Numbered from the stretch's first letter, positions 51,628 through 61,368 are shown. The stretch is DNA of 64,000 bases from Apopatosoma sp963618495 (GCA_963618495.1 CAVESF010000004.1:36681-100680), one strand, 5' to 3'. Numbers and translations: made by a program. Notes: generated by a model not told the origin, from the sequence alone.

Positions 51628-52284
51628 ATGGATAGAATTTTAGTTTGGCTCCGTCAGTTTCTTGTGGCGATGCCTGCCGTTCTGCTTTCGCTTTCTTTTC
51701 ATGAATTTGCGCACGGCTTCGTTTCGTGGAAGCTCGGCGACCCCACGGCGCGGAATTTCGGCAGACTCACATTAAACCCGATCAAGCATATCGACCCGCT
51801 CGGCTTTATCTGCATGGCGCTCTTTCATTTCGGCTGGGCAAAGCCCGTGCCGGTAAATGCGCGCTACTATAAAAAGCCGCGCGTCGGCATGGCGCTGACC
51901 GCCGCGGCGGGACCCGCCATGAATCTGCTTCTCGGATTCTTCGGTATGGCTATATTAAAGCTGCTCTGCCTGATTCCGACAAAAACCGCCTTCATGGTGA
52001 ATTTCATGAGCATTGCGCTCGATATGGCATGGTATTTCTGCCTGCTCAATGTCGGTCTGGCTATATTCAATCTCATCCCGATACCGCCGCTGGACGGCTC
52101 GCGCATTGCGTTTATCTTCCTGCCGTCGAAATGGTATTTCGGCATCATGAGATATGAGCAGTATATCTATATCGGCTTTGTCATTCTCCTTTTTCTCGGC
52201 GTTTTCGATAAGACCATCGGCTGGCTTGATACGCAGTTTCTGCTCGGCTTTGACGCTTTCTGGAAACTGATATTCGGATTTTAA
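51628..52284 (+). CDS. M50B-type site-2 membrane protease (YwhC-like)
   Basis: The 218-residue membrane protease has HEFAH in SLSFHEFAHGFVSWKLGDP and the second metal motif NLIPIPPLDGSRI. Multiple membrane helices are seen. This compact group (also called rhomboid-like S2P, YwhC) cleaves membrane-embedded substrates, but its target is unknown. It lies 18 bases after engB and 18 bases before scpA, as in many clostridial scpAB clusters. Confidence 0.9.
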   Translation: MDRILVWLRQFLVAMPAVLLSLSFHEFAHGFVSWKLGDPTARNFGRLTLNPIKHIDPLGFICMALFHFGWAKPVPVNARYYKKPRVGMALTAAAGPAMNLLLGFFGMAILKLLCLIPTKTAFMVNFMSIALDMAWYFCLLNVGLAIFNLIPIPPLDGSRIAFIFLPSKWYFGIMRYEQYIYIGFVILLFLGVFDKTIGWLDTQFLLGFDAFWKLIFGF

Positions 52285-52302
52285 TAAACAGGATTTATTT
52301 TA

Positions 52303-53064
52303 ATGGAACAGCTTGTTTTCAAGACGGAAATATACGAAGGTCCGCTCGATTTGCTTCTGGACATCATAGCCAAAAACAAAATGAGCATCTTCGATATAAA
52401 AATATCGCTCATTTTCGAGCAGTATATGGCATATCTTCGCGAAATGCAGGAAATGAATATGGAGATAGCCGGCGAATTTATCACGGAGGCAAGTCGCCTC
52501 ATGCTGATAAAGAGCCGTATGCTCCTGCCCAAGCCCGAGGAAGAAGACCCGCGCAAGGAGCTTGTAGTCCGACTCATGGAATATAAGCTTGTGAAAGCCG
52601 CGGCGACATGGCTTCACGAGAGGGAAGAGGAATTCGGCGGCAGATTTCAGAAGGATACGGACGAGATAAAGCCAGATAAGCGCATCCTGACAGAAATGGA
52701 CAGTGCCGTACTTGAGGCGGCGATGAAAAAGGTACTCGCGCGCATTGCGGAATACGAGCAGGCGGAGAGAGAAAAGCCGAATGCCATCGCGCCGCTCATA
52801 AAACGGAAGCAGGTTTCCGTTGCGGGAAGGGTAATGCATATACTGCGCGTGATGGCGCGGCGCAAAACGGCGCATATAGACGAAATTTTTGACGAGGTGA
52901 CGAGCCGCAGTGAACTTGCGGCGACATTTTACGGACTGCTCGAGCTTATCAAGGTCGGCAGAATTATTCCCGAACGCACGGCGGATGACGAAACGGGCGA
53001 AAATGTCATACTTCGGCTCAATACGGAAAGAATAAAGAATGAAGAAAAGGAGGAGAAAGCATGA
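52303..53064 (+). CDS. scpA: Segregation and condensation protein A
   Basis: The 253-residue kleisin bridges the SMC dimer in chromosome condensation. It begins with FKTEIYEGPLDLLLDIIAKN, a signature of ScpA, and continues in a charged helical middle region with LMLIKSRMLLPKPEEED, ending in a winged helix. A 4-base overlap with scpB is present. Together with an smc gene outside the window they form the condensin. Confidence 0.95.
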   Translation: MEQLVFKTEIYEGPLDLLLDIIAKNKMSIFDIKISLIFEQYMAYLREMQEMNMEIAGEFITEASRLMLIKSRMLLPKPEEEDPRKELVVRLMEYKLVKAAATWLHEREEEFGGRFQKDTDEIKPDKRILTEMDSAVLEAAMKKVLARIAEYEQAEREKPNAIAPLIKRKQVSVAGRVMHILRVMARRKTAHIDEIFDEVTSRSELAATFYGLLELIKVGRIIPERTADDETGENVILRLNTERIKNEEKEEKA

Positions 53065-53786
53065 CGGAAGAGAATACGGCATCCGGCATAAACGAGGGCG
53101 TCGGGTTTGACATGGATGAAAAGGTGCTTTCCTCCGATGAAATAAAGCGAATAGCCGAGGCGGCGCTTTTCGCGGCGGGATATCCGCTCACTTTTGAAAA
53201 GCTCAGCGAGGTCATGGGCATTTCGCAGGAGAGAGTGCGCGAGGTTATCACGGAATATAAAAAGGAATACGACAGCGACCCGATGCGCGGCATTCAGCTG
53301 CTGATACTGGGCAATGCCTGCCAGCTTGTGACAAAAGAGGTCTATGCCGACTATGTCAAGGCGGCGCTCGGCGTGCGCGACGGCGGCAATCTTTCGAAAG
53401 CCTCACTTGAAACTCTCGCGATAATCGCATACAATCAGCCTGCCACGCGTTCATATGTGGAGCAGGTGCGCGGAGTGGACAGCAGCTATTCCATCGGAGT
53501 GCTTCTCGAGCACGAGCTGATAGAAGAAAAGGGACGGCTCGATGTCCCGGGCAGGCCGCGGCTTTACGGCACTACAGAGGCGTTTTTGCGGACATTCGGG
53601 CTTTCTTCGCCCGAGGAGCTTCCTCCGCTTGAAAACAATGTCCCGAATCCCATGGAGGAGATACCGATGATAGACGGACTCGAGGAGGTTCTCTCCGATA
53701 AATCCGAGGCGGGCGAAACGACACCGGACGAAGATTCCTCTGCTGAAGCCGCCGCGAAAAACGCACCTGCGGGTGAAAAACCATGA
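53061..53786 (+). CDS. scpB: Segregation and condensation protein B
   Basis: The 241-residue protein has two winged-helix domains (about 25-105 and 110-180), with LETLAIIAYNQPATRSYVEQ typical of ScpB. The C-terminal tail of about 50 residues is acidic and low complexity. It binds ScpA as a dimer. Start and stop overlap both neighbours (ATGA), indicating tight coupling with scpA and the DUF2953 gene. Confidence 0.95.
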   Translation: MTEENTASGINEGVGFDMDEKVLSSDEIKRIAEAALFAAGYPLTFEKLSEVMGISQERVREVITEYKKEYDSDPMRGIQLLILGNACQLVTKEVYADYVKAALGVRDGGNLSKASLETLAIIAYNQPATRSYVEQVRGVDSSYSIGVLLEHELIEEKGRLDVPGRPRLYGTTEAFLRTFGLSSPEELPPLENNVPNPMEEIPMIDGLEEVLSDKSEAGETTPDEDSSAEAAAKNAPAGEKP

Positions 53787-54499
53787 AAGCGGCGATAATA
53801 ATTTCGGCAATAGTTCTGTTTTTCGTCGCGCTAGGCATGATGCCGATATCGGTAAAGGTCGCGGCGGCGGGAAAAGGCAAGGATTTTCGCGCGGCGGTGC
53901 GCATCTGCATATTGCATATTCCCGCATATACGCTGTCATTTGGCGGCGGGAAAGCGGAAAAAACCGCCGAGCCTGCGGCAGAGCAGAAGCCGAAAAAGCA
54001 AAAGAAACAGAAGCTGGAAAAAACGGCAAAGCCCGAAAAAAAGGAGAAGCAGAGCATAGGGGATATCGTCGCGCTTGTTAAGCTTCTCATTGAAATAGCA
54101 AAAAAGGTGCTTGCAAAAACATGGCGCTATATCAGGATAAAGATAGAGCGCTATGATATCACCGTCGGCACGGATGACGCGGCAAAAACAGCGCTTATCT
54201 ACGGCGGCGTATCGCAGGCTACATCTTATCTTTTTACCCTGCTGGACGAAACGGCGCATTTCCGCGTGAAGAGAAAAGCCCCCGTGAATGTGGGCGTGGA
54301 TTTCCTTGCCGCGGAGACAAAGGCAAATGTGCAGATGGATTTCTGCCTGCGCCTCCGGCATATACTCTCGATAGGGCTCGAAGCGGGGATAATTTATCTT
54401 CGCGGCATAAAAAAGAGCGGGAAACCCAAAGGCAATAATAAAAAGGAAAATAAAATCGAAAAAACAAACGAAAACGAAAATGCAGGAAAGGCGGAATAA
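53783..54499 (+). CDS. DUF2953 family membrane-associated protein
   Basis: The 238-residue protein has an N-terminal membrane helix (about 4-22), a low-complexity Lys-rich segment (about 65-92), a conserved domain (about 110-210; RIKIERYDITVGTDDAAKTA, LAAETKANVQMDFCLRLRHI) and a Lys/Asn-rich tail. This is the DUF2953 pattern, often found beside gerW (ytfJ) in spore-formers. The function is unknown. It overlaps scpB by 4 bases and is 4 bases from gerW. Confidence 0.85.
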   Translation: MKAAIIISAIVLFFVALGMMPISVKVAAAGKGKDFRAAVRICILHIPAYTLSFGGGKAEKTAEPAAEQKPKKQKKQKLEKTAKPEKKEKQSIGDIVALVKLLIEIAKKVLAKTWRYIRIKIERYDITVGTDDAAKTALIYGGVSQATSYLFTLLDETAHFRVKRKAPVNVGVDFLAAETKANVQMDFCLRLRHILSIGLEAGIIYLRGIKKSGKPKGNNKKENKIEKTNENENAGKAE

Positions 54500-54503
54500 A
54501 CCA

Positions 54504-54968
54504 ATGGAAGAAAACAAAATCAGTTCTCTCATCTCGTCATCTCTGGAGGGCATACGCGACCTCGTCGATGCCAATACGATAATCGGCACGCCTATAGAGG
54601 CTGGAAGCGCGGTTATCATCCCCGTATCAAAGATATCGGTCGGCTTTGCCGGCGGCGGCAACGATTATGCGGGCAAGCATTGCAAGGATGGGCAGAATAA
54701 TTTCGGAGGCGGCGGCGGAACAGGCGTCACAGTCACACCTGTGGGCTTTCTTGTCGTCGGCGAGGGCGGCAGAGTCGAAATGGTCAATGTAAATAATCCC
54801 ACAGGAGGAAACGACCTCGGTTCATCTATAGAAAACATCATAAGCAAGACCCCCGACCTCATAGAAAAAATCAAGGGTATCTTCAAGAAGAAGGCTAAAA
54901 AAGAAGAGGAAAAAGCCGCCGAGGGCGAGGACTTCAAGGAAGAGACGCAGGAAGAGAAGAAAGACTGA
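54504..54968 (+). CDS. gerW: Spore protein GerW (YtfJ)
   Basis: The 154-residue protein has the YtfJ/GerW pattern: IGTPIEAGSAVIIPVSKISV, a glycine-rich FGGGGGTGVTVTPVGFLVVG and a C-terminal Lys/Glu-rich tail. In Bacillus it supports spore germination. ATG 54504 is chosen because GGCGG lies 9 bases upstream; an in-frame codon at 54480 is inside the upstream gene. Pairing with DUF2953 and dac is typical of spore-formers. Confidence 0.93.
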   Translation: MEENKISSLISSSLEGIRDLVDANTIIGTPIEAGSAVIIPVSKISVGFAGGGNDYAGKHCKDGQNNFGGGGGTGVTVTPVGFLVVGEGGRVEMVNVNNPTGGNDLGSSIENIISKTPDLIEKIKGIFKKKAKKEEEKAAEGEDFKEETQEEKKD

Positions 54969-55106
54969 TTTTTTCTTTCTCACGCTTTTCACAAATGAAA
55001 AGTACGCTTGTGCAAAAGAAAAAAAACATTTACCTTTCCCGTGCGGTAAAAGTGAATAAATTCTCCCGTTTCTCCATATTGCTAAAGAAAAAAGCATGGA
55101 GAAACT

Positions 55107-56201
55107 ATGAAGAAAATTATATCGATATTTCTCACCGCGCTGATGCTCATGGCGGGCGGAGCGACCTGCCTCTCGGCGGCGCCCGACGATTCGGCTAAAA
55201 GTTGCCTGCTCATGACGCTCGACGGCGAGATAATATATGCACATGATGAAAATGTCCGTCGCGGCATGGCAAGCACGACAAAGATAATGACTGCGCTCAT
55301 TGCACTCGAAAACTGCCCTACGGAGCGGCTCGTTTCCGTTGCACCTGCGGCAGTGAATGTGGAGGGCTCGTCTGTTTACCTCTATGCCGGTGAAAAGATA
55401 ACGATGGAAAATCTGCTTTTTGCGCTGATGCTCCAGAGCGCAAACGATGCCGCGGCTGCTATCGCCATAGAAGTGGCGGGAAGCATTGAGGCTTTCGCCG
55501 AGATGATGAACAGGCGCGCCGAGGAAATGGGACTGCACGATACGCATTTTGCTAATCCGCACGGGCTCGACAACAGCGAGCATTACACTACGGCAAAGGA
55601 ACTGGCGATAATCGCCGCAGAAGCGCTGAAAAATCCGCGTTTCGCCGAAATTGTATCGACGGCGAAAAAGGCGATACCACTGCATGACGGCACGGCGACG
55701 CGCCTGCTCGTAAATCACAACCGCTTGCTCCGCACATACGATGATGTCATCGGCGTAAAGACGGGCTTTACAAAAAAATGCGGCAGGACGCTCGTCTCTG
55801 CGGCACAGCGCGACGGAGTGACGCTCATCTGCGTTACGCTCTGCGACGGAAGCGACTGGCATGACCACAGGGAACTGCTTGATTACGGTTTTTCCCTCTA
55901 CGAAAGCGAAAAGATAGCTTCGGCAGAGGAATTTCGCATAGAAATTCCCGTTTGCGGCGGCGAAAAGGGAACTGTTTGCTGCGGTATTTCCGAGGATATC
56001 ATTGCCACGCTGAAAAAAAGCCACGGCGAGATAAAAACTTCTATAAAAACCCCGCGTTTTCTCTATGCGGGCATATGCGAGGGCGAAAAGACGGGCGAAG
56101 TCGAATTTATCTGCGGCGGCAAGGTGATAGCAAGAGCGGATATAGTCGCGAGGGAGAGCATCGCAAAAGCCGCGGTAAAGAAGAGGCGATTCCTTTTCTG
56201 A
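55107..56201 (+). CDS. D-alanyl-D-alanine carboxypeptidase, DacF/PBP5 type
   Basis: The 364-residue secreted enzyme trims peptidoglycan stem peptides. It has a signal peptide (about 1-24), the SxxK motif STTK with Ser56, the SxN motif SAN in LMLQSANDAA and KTG in VKTGFTKKCGR. There is no obvious C-terminal membrane anchor. Position after gerW suggests the sporulation enzyme DacF. A GGAG site lies 5 bases before the ATG. Confidence 0.9.
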   Translation: MKKIISIFLTALMLMAGGATCLSAAPDDSAKSCLLMTLDGEIIYAHDENVRRGMASTTKIMTALIALENCPTERLVSVAPAAVNVEGSSVYLYAGEKITMENLLFALMLQSANDAAAAIAIEVAGSIEAFAEMMNRRAEEMGLHDTHFANPHGLDNSEHYTTAKELAIIAAEALKNPRFAEIVSTAKKAIPLHDGTATRLLVNHNRLLRTYDDVIGVKTGFTKKCGRTLVSAAQRDGVTLICVTLCDGSDWHDHRELLDYGFSLYESEKIASAEEFRIEIPVCGGEKGTVCCGISEDIIATLKKSHGEIKTSIKTPRFLYAGICEGEKTGEVEFICGGKVIARADIVARESIAKAAVKKRRFLF

Positions 56202-56243
56202 AATCGGAAATATAAGAAAAATACACTATACAGAGGCAAAACA

Positions 56244-56975
56244 TTGGAAGAAATGAGACTGCAAAAATTCCTCTCGGCGCAGGGAATAATGTCCCGCCGC
56301 GCCGCCGAGGAGGAAATCGCCGCCGGCAGAGTAAAGGTCAACGGCGAGATTGCCGATATCGGCACCAAAATAGACCCCGAGAGGGACAGGATAGAATACA
56401 GAGGAAAGGTTATCTTGGGCGGTGATAAACGAAAGGTTTATCTCATGCTCAATAAGCCGCGCGGATATCTCACCGCCATGAGCGATGACCGCGGCAGACC
56501 ATGCGTTTCCGGGCTTGTTTCGGATGTCGGCGTGCGCGTTTATCCCATCGGCAGACTTGACCTCGAGAGCGAGGGACTTCTGCTTTTCACAAATGACGGC
56601 GATTTTGCAAACAAACTGATGCATCCGCGCTATCATAAGCCGAAAACTTATCATGTGAAGCTTGCGGGCGAGATAGAACCGGAAAAGGTACAGCGCCTTT
56701 CCGAGCCGATGGATATCGACGGATATATGACAAAGTCCGCAGAGGTTTCTCTGATAACGAGGAAAAAGGAATATTCCGTAGTTGCGATAACTCTTTTTGA
56801 AGGGCGCAACAGACAGATACGCAAAATGTGTGAAAAATTATCGCTCCATGTGCTTTCTCTGCGTAGGGTGAGCATAGGCGAGGTGAAGCTCGGCGACCTG
56901 CGCCCGGGCAAATGGCGTTATCTTACAAAATCGCAGGTGCAAATGCTGAAAAAGGAGGCGAAGTCCGATGTTTGA
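56244..56975 (+). CDS. Pseudouridine synthase, RluB/RsuA family
   Basis: The 243-residue enzyme has an N-terminal S4 RNA-binding domain (about 1-55) and a catalytic domain with Asp in PIGRLDLESEGLLLFTNDG. It isomerises uridine in 23S (RluB) or 16S (RsuA) rRNA. A TTG start at 56244 is used because AGAGG lies 7 bases upstream; ATG at 56253 lacks a site. It overlaps the next gene by 8 bases. Confidence 0.93.
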   Translation: MEEMRLQKFLSAQGIMSRRAAEEEIAAGRVKVNGEIADIGTKIDPERDRIEYRGKVILGGDKRKVYLMLNKPRGYLTAMSDDRGRPCVSGLVSDVGVRVYPIGRLDLESEGLLLFTNDGDFANKLMHPRYHKPKTYHVKLAGEIEPEKVQRLSEPMDIDGYMTKSAEVSLITRKKEYSVVAITLFEGRNRQIRKMCEKLSLHVLSLRRVSIGEVKLGDLRPGKWRYLTKSQVQMLKKEAKSDV

Positions 56976-57360
56976 GGTAAAACCCATCGAGAGCAAGGAG
57001 CGGCAGAAAGCAATATGTGCGCAGTGCGGCGTGCCTTATCGTGATGATTGCTTTGCCTATTCTGCAATAGAGGGGGACAGACTGCTCGGCATATGCCAGT
57101 TTAAAATAAAGGATGATATCGGCTATATGTATGAGCTGAAATGTCCCGAGGGAGTCGATGATGAAGAGGTGCTTTTCATCATGGGACGCGCGGCACTGAA
57201 TTTCATTGACCTTTGCGGCGCGCACGATGCCGAGAAATGCATCGATGACAAAATGGCGAGAAAAATAGGTTTTGTCGAGAAGAACGGCAAGCTGAAAATG
57301 AATCTCCGCGGCGTTTTTGACGGGCATCATCACGGCAAAAATGCGGAAAAAGAGAAGTGA
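56968..57360 (+). CDS. GNAT-like small protein
   Basis: The 130-residue protein has GNAT-type strands and helices (GDRLLGICQFKIKDDIGYMY, then a helix LFIMGRAALNFIDLCG and KMARKIGF), but the acetyl-CoA loop is not canonical. A His-rich tail (GHHHGKN) ends it. The function is unknown. It starts within the end of the pseudouridine synthase gene and has GGAGG 9 bases upstream. Confidence 0.75.
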   Translation: MFEVKPIESKERQKAICAQCGVPYRDDCFAYSAIEGDRLLGICQFKIKDDIGYMYELKCPEGVDDEEVLFIMGRAALNFIDLCGAHDAEKCIDDKMARKIGFVEKNGKLKMNLRGVFDGHHHGKNAEKEK

Positions 57361-57437
57361 CGGGAGTCGGATTTATAAAAAAGCTTCATATTTAACATAA
57401 AAATCACAAAAAACATATTCGGAGGACATAAATATCA

Positions 57438-58541
57438 ATGATAATACAGTTAGAAGAAGCGAAAAGCAGACTTCTCGCACTTGAAGGCGATGTAAAGGAG
57501 CTCGGCGATTCGCTGAAAATAGAAAGACTGCGCGAGCAGGCAAAAACACTCGAGGCGCAGACACTTGCCGAGAATTTCTGGAATGACCAGGCAACATCCG
57601 GCAAGGTGCTTCAGGAGCTGAAGCGCACAAAAGACAAAATAGAAGCTTATGAAAAGCTTTGCGCTACCGTTTCCGATGCGCTCGTGCTTGCCGAAATGGG
57701 AATAGAGGAAAATGACGAGAGCGTCTGTGACGAGGTGCTTGCCGAGGTTAAGAAAATAGAAGCCGATGAGGAGCGTATGCGTATAGACGCATTGCTCTCG
57801 GGAGAATATGACAGAAACAATGCCATTCTTTCCTTCCATCCCGGCGCGGGCGGCACAGAGGCGCAGGACTGGGCGCTCATGCTCTACAGAATGTATACGC
57901 GTTACGGCGAGAAGCACGGCTTCAATGTCAAGCTCATAGACTGGCTCGACGGAGAAGAAGCGGGCATCAAGAGCGCGACTATCCTCGTAGAGGGAACGAA
58001 TGCTTACGGTTATCTCAAGAGTGAACACGGAGTTCACAGACTTGTGCGCGTTTCGCCTTTTGACGCGTCGGGCAGACGCCATACATCCTTTGCTTCGGTG
58101 GAAGTAATGCCCGAGCTTGATGACGATGTCAATATCGAACTCAAGGATGAGGATCTTGAAATAACGGCACACCGTTCGAGCGGCGCAGGCGGTCAGCATA
58201 TCAATAAGACCGACTCGGCGATAAGAATCGTGCATAAGCCGACAGGTATAGTTGTCGGTTGCCAGACAGAACGCAGCCAGCTTCAGAATAAGGAAACGGC
58301 GCTGAAAATGCTGAAAAGCAAGCTCGCCGAGATAAAGCAGCGTGAAAATCTCGACAAGATAGAGGACATCAAGGGCGAAAAGACAAATATCGAATGGGGC
58401 GCACAGATCCGTTCCTATGTATTCATGCCGTATACGCTTGTCAAGGATAACAGAACAGGCTATGAGGACGGCAATATCACCGCCGTAATGGATGGCGAAA
58501 TAGACGGTTTTATCAATGCATATCTTAAGAGCAAGGTATAA
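57438..58541 (+). CDS. prfB: Peptide chain release factor 2
   Basis: The 367-residue factor recognises UGA and UAA. SPF (206-208) is the RF2 codon-recognition motif and GGQ (251-253) the catalytic loop. The N-terminal part runs in one frame without a TGA, so the programmed +1 frameshift common in prfB is absent here. GGAGG lies about 12 bases upstream of the ATG. Confidence 0.96.
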   Translation: MIIQLEEAKSRLLALEGDVKELGDSLKIERLREQAKTLEAQTLAENFWNDQATSGKVLQELKRTKDKIEAYEKLCATVSDALVLAEMGIEENDESVCDEVLAEVKKIEADEERMRIDALLSGEYDRNNAILSFHPGAGGTEAQDWALMLYRMYTRYGEKHGFNVKLIDWLDGEEAGIKSATILVEGTNAYGYLKSEHGVHRLVRVSPFDASGRRHTSFASVEVMPELDDDVNIELKDEDLEITAHRSSGAGGQHINKTDSAIRIVHKPTGIVVGCQTERSQLQNKETALKMLKSKLAEIKQRENLDKIEDIKGEKTNIEWGAQIRSYVFMPYTLVKDNRTGYEDGNITAVMDGEIDGFINAYLKSKV

Positions 58542-58576
58542 AAAACAAAAAATATTATATAAGGAGGACATGAAAA

Positions 58577-58903
58577 ATGTTCAAAAAAACCAAACTTTAT
58601 GTAGGCGTTGCTCTCGTAGTAAACGCGGTCACCTCACTCATCACATTCATCATTCTTCTTTCCAAGAAGAAAAGCTCCGCCGGCGCTTTTCTTGCAGTTT
58701 CCGCTATGAGCGGTGCGGCAGGCGCTTATCTGCTCTATGACTGCAAGGATGACGTCAACTTCTGCGATTGCGATTTCAATTTTGATGATGACCTTGATGA
58801 TTGCGATGGCGAATGTGACGAGTGCGATTGCGACGATTGCGAAGCAAAGGACGACGATATGAACCTCGAAGGCGATCTCTTCTCTCGTGAGGATGAGGAA
58901 TAA
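58577..58903 (+). CDS. Small membrane protein with acidic Cys-rich tail
   Basis: The 108-residue protein has two N-terminal hydrophobic helices (about 6-28 and 36-55) and a cytosolic or outward tail with many Asp and Cys (CDCDFNFDDDLDDCD, then CDECDCDDCEAKDDD), which looks able to bind metal. AAGGAGG lies 9 bases upstream of the ATG. A perfect terminator follows. No family is recognised. Confidence 0.8.
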   Translation: MFKKTKLYVGVALVVNAVTSLITFIILLSKKKSSAGAFLAVSAMSGAAGAYLLYDCKDDVNFCDCDFNFDDDLDDCDGECDECDCDDCEAKDDDMNLEGDLFSREDEE

Positions 58904-58916
58904 TCTCTATCGGGAA

Positions 58917-58950
58917 TGAAAAAAGGCAGGACTTGTCCTGCCTTTTTTCA
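58917..58950. terminator. Bidirectional terminator between the small protein and pcrA
   Basis: AAAAAAGGCAGGAC-TT-GTCCTGCCTTTTTT is a near-perfect palindrome. Confidence 0.9.
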
Positions 58951-61335
58951 TATCTTACGCAATTTTGCGTATGTCGCCATGAGTTTCTTTGTGCCGACGC
59001 GGTCAAAAGCTATCTCATAGAGCGTATCCGCGCCCATTTCTCGCACGGAAAGCACTGTACCCTCGCCGAAAACGGCATGCGCGACTCTTGCTCCGACAGA
59101 GAAAACATCCGTCTGTTTCGTCTTGCCGACATTGCCGATAGCGCTCGGCTTTGAGAAAAGCTCGGCGGAAATCTGCGGTTTTCTCTTTGCTTGATAAGTC
59201 GGCTGCTCATATGTCTGCTTCTGCGCGCGCGAATCTTCCTTGTAGCGCTCGTCGATTTCCTTGATAAAGCGTGACGGCGGATTGTATTGCGTTCTGCCGT
59301 AGAGAAGGCGCTCGCGCGTATGTATCATGAAGAGTCGCGTCTTTGCTCTCGTTATCGCAACATAGGCAAGGCGGCGTTCCTCCTCCAGTTCGGTTTCATC
59401 TATCGCCGACTGCTGACCCGGGAAAAGACCCTCCTCCATGCCGGGGAGGAATACTATCGGAAATTCCAGTCCCTTTGCGCTGTGCACTGTCATCAGCGTG
59501 ACTGCATCCGCTTCGCTGTCATAATTATCGACATCGGCGACGAGCGCAATTTCCTCAAGGAAGCCCGAAAGACTGATTTCGTCTTCCTCATGCGATTCTT
59601 CGTATTCAACTATATTCGAAATGAATTCATCCACATTCTGGCGTCTGTCCGGCTCCTCTCCGTGCGCTTCGGCGGCAAGAAGCATATCGCGATAGCCAGA
59701 GAGATTCACCGCGTTTTCGGCAAGCTCATGGAGCGGAATTTTTCCCGCCATATCGCGCAGGTCGTTTATCAGGCGGCAGAAAGCATCGAGTTTTGGCGCC
59801 GATTTTGAGACGGAAGGATATTCTGCCGCATGTTCCATCACGGAAAAGAGACTTTTTCTTTCCGTTTCGGCGATGAGCGAAAGCGCATCGACTGTGATAT
59901 CGCCTATTTTGCGTTTCGGCTCGTTGACAATGCGCTTCAGACGCAGGTCGTCATCGGGATTGTTTATCACCTGAAGATATGCGAGAACATCTTTTATTTC
60001 TTTTCTGTCATAGAATCTGCTTCCGCAGAGTACACGATACGGTATGCCGCTTCGCATGAGCGTATTTTCTATATTGTTCGACTGCGCATTTGTGCGATAG
60101 AGCACGGCAAAATCGCCGTATTTGCGCTTTTCACGCACGATAAGCTCCATTATCTTATTGACAATGAATTTGCCCTCATCATTCTGCGTCTGTACTTCTT
60201 TTACATAAACCTTATCGCCCTCGCCCGCGTCGCACCAGAGTTCCTTGCCGCGCCTGCCGAAATTATTGCGTATCACGGAGTTTGCCGCGCCGAGAATATT
60301 CTCGGTGGAACGGTAATTCTGCTCGAGTTTGATTATCTTGGCATTCGGTATCTTGTCGTCAAAATGGAGGATATTGTCTATCGTCGCGCCGCGGAATTTA
60401 TATATGCTCTGGTCGTCGTCGCCGACTGCCATTATGTTGTTATATCCGCCGCCGACAAGCCGCGTCAGCTCAAACTGCGCGGGGTTCGTATCCTGAAATT
60501 CATCGACGAGGACATATTCAAATTTTCTCCTGTAATATTCGAGCACATCGGGATTTTCGCGGAGCAGCTTCACTGTGAGCATGATTATATCGTCGAAATC
60601 CATGGCATTGGCTTCTGCAAGTCTTCCCTGATAGAGAGTATAGAGCGATGAAATCTGCTGCAGACGATAATCCATGCCCGCCTCCGCATCAAAGCCATGA
60701 ACATCCGTCAGCTTGCCCTTGGCGCGGCTGATATAAGCGAGCGCTGTTTTCGGCGGGATGCTCTTTTCATCAATGCCGAGCTGATTTATACATTCCGACA
60801 TCAGTTTTTTCTGGTCGTCGGCGTCATATATCGTAAAGGAAGAGGAAAAGCCGAGCTTTGCGCAGTGCGAGCGCAGAATGCGCAGGCACATCGAATGAAA
60901 TGTACCGCACCAGATATCCTTTGCCGCTTCGCCGATGAGTGCGGAAAGGCGCGTTTTCATCTCGTTTGCCGCTTTGTTTGTAAACGTTATCGCGAGCAGA
61001 TTCCACGGAGCGCAGAGCGGCGTGGCAAAGCCGGCGAGCATTTCATCGGACGGCATTTCATCCGACTCTGCGGCGCTCTCGAGTGCTTCCAGCTCCTCCT
61101 CCGAGAGGGAAGACGGCACGAGCGGACAGAAGTATGCATTGCCATAGCGGAGAATGAAAGCTATCCTGTGTACAAGCACGGTAGTTTTGCCTGTGCCGGC
61201 ACCCGCCAGCACGAGGAGCGCACCGTCTGTCGTATATGCGGCTTCGCGCTGTTTTTTATTGAGAAATGAATATTTTTTATCAAAAAGCGCCCGCTTTGCC
61301 TTTATATATCTTTCTTCCATGTTGTTTTTCAGCAT
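58948..61335 (-). CDS. pcrA: UvrD/PcrA-type ATP-dependent DNA helicase
   Basis: The 795-residue superfamily 1 helicase acts in repair and replication. Motifs are Q/I (VLAGAGTGKTTVLVHRIAFIL), II (FEYVLVDEFQDTNPAQFEL), III (GDDDQSIYKFRGA), IV and V/VI (TVHSAKGLEFPIVFLPG, RRLAYVAITRAKTRLFM). A C-terminal Tudor-like segment (about 745-795) matches PcrA. It is somewhat longer than usual because of an insertion at residues 75-100. ATG 61335 follows AAGGAAG by 8 bases. Confidence 0.95.
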   Translation of the reverse strand: MLKNNMEERYIKAKRALFDKKYSFLNKKQREAAYTTDGALLVLAGAGTGKTTVLVHRIAFILRYGNAYFCPLVPSSLSEEELEALESAAESDEMPSDEMLAGFATPLCAPWNLLAITFTNKAANEMKTRLSALIGEAAKDIWCGTFHSMCLRILRSHCAKLGFSSSFTIYDADDQKKLMSECINQLGIDEKSIPPKTALAYISRAKGKLTDVHGFDAEAGMDYRLQQISSLYTLYQGRLAEANAMDFDDIIMLTVKLLRENPDVLEYYRRKFEYVLVDEFQDTNPAQFELTRLVGGGYNNIMAVGDDDQSIYKFRGATIDNILHFDDKIPNAKIIKLEQNYRSTENILGAANSVIRNNFGRRGKELWCDAGEGDKVYVKEVQTQNDEGKFIVNKIMELIVREKRKYGDFAVLYRTNAQSNNIENTLMRSGIPYRVLCGSRFYDRKEIKDVLAYLQVINNPDDDLRLKRIVNEPKRKIGDITVDALSLIAETERKSLFSVMEHAAEYPSVSKSAPKLDAFCRLINDLRDMAGKIPLHELAENAVNLSGYRDMLLAAEAHGEEPDRRQNVDEFISNIVEYEESHEEDEISLSGFLEEIALVADVDNYDSEADAVTLMTVHSAKGLEFPIVFLPGMEEGLFPGQQSAIDETELEEERRLAYVAITRAKTRLFMIHTRERLLYGRTQYNPPSRFIKEIDERYKEDSRAQKQTYEQPTYQAKRKPQISAELFSKPSAIGNVGKTKQTDVFSVGARVAHAVFGEGTVLSVREMGADTLYEIAFDRVGTKKLMATYAKLRKI

Positions 61336-61368
61336 TTTTTCTTCTTCCTTGCTTTTTTCTTTATTTTA

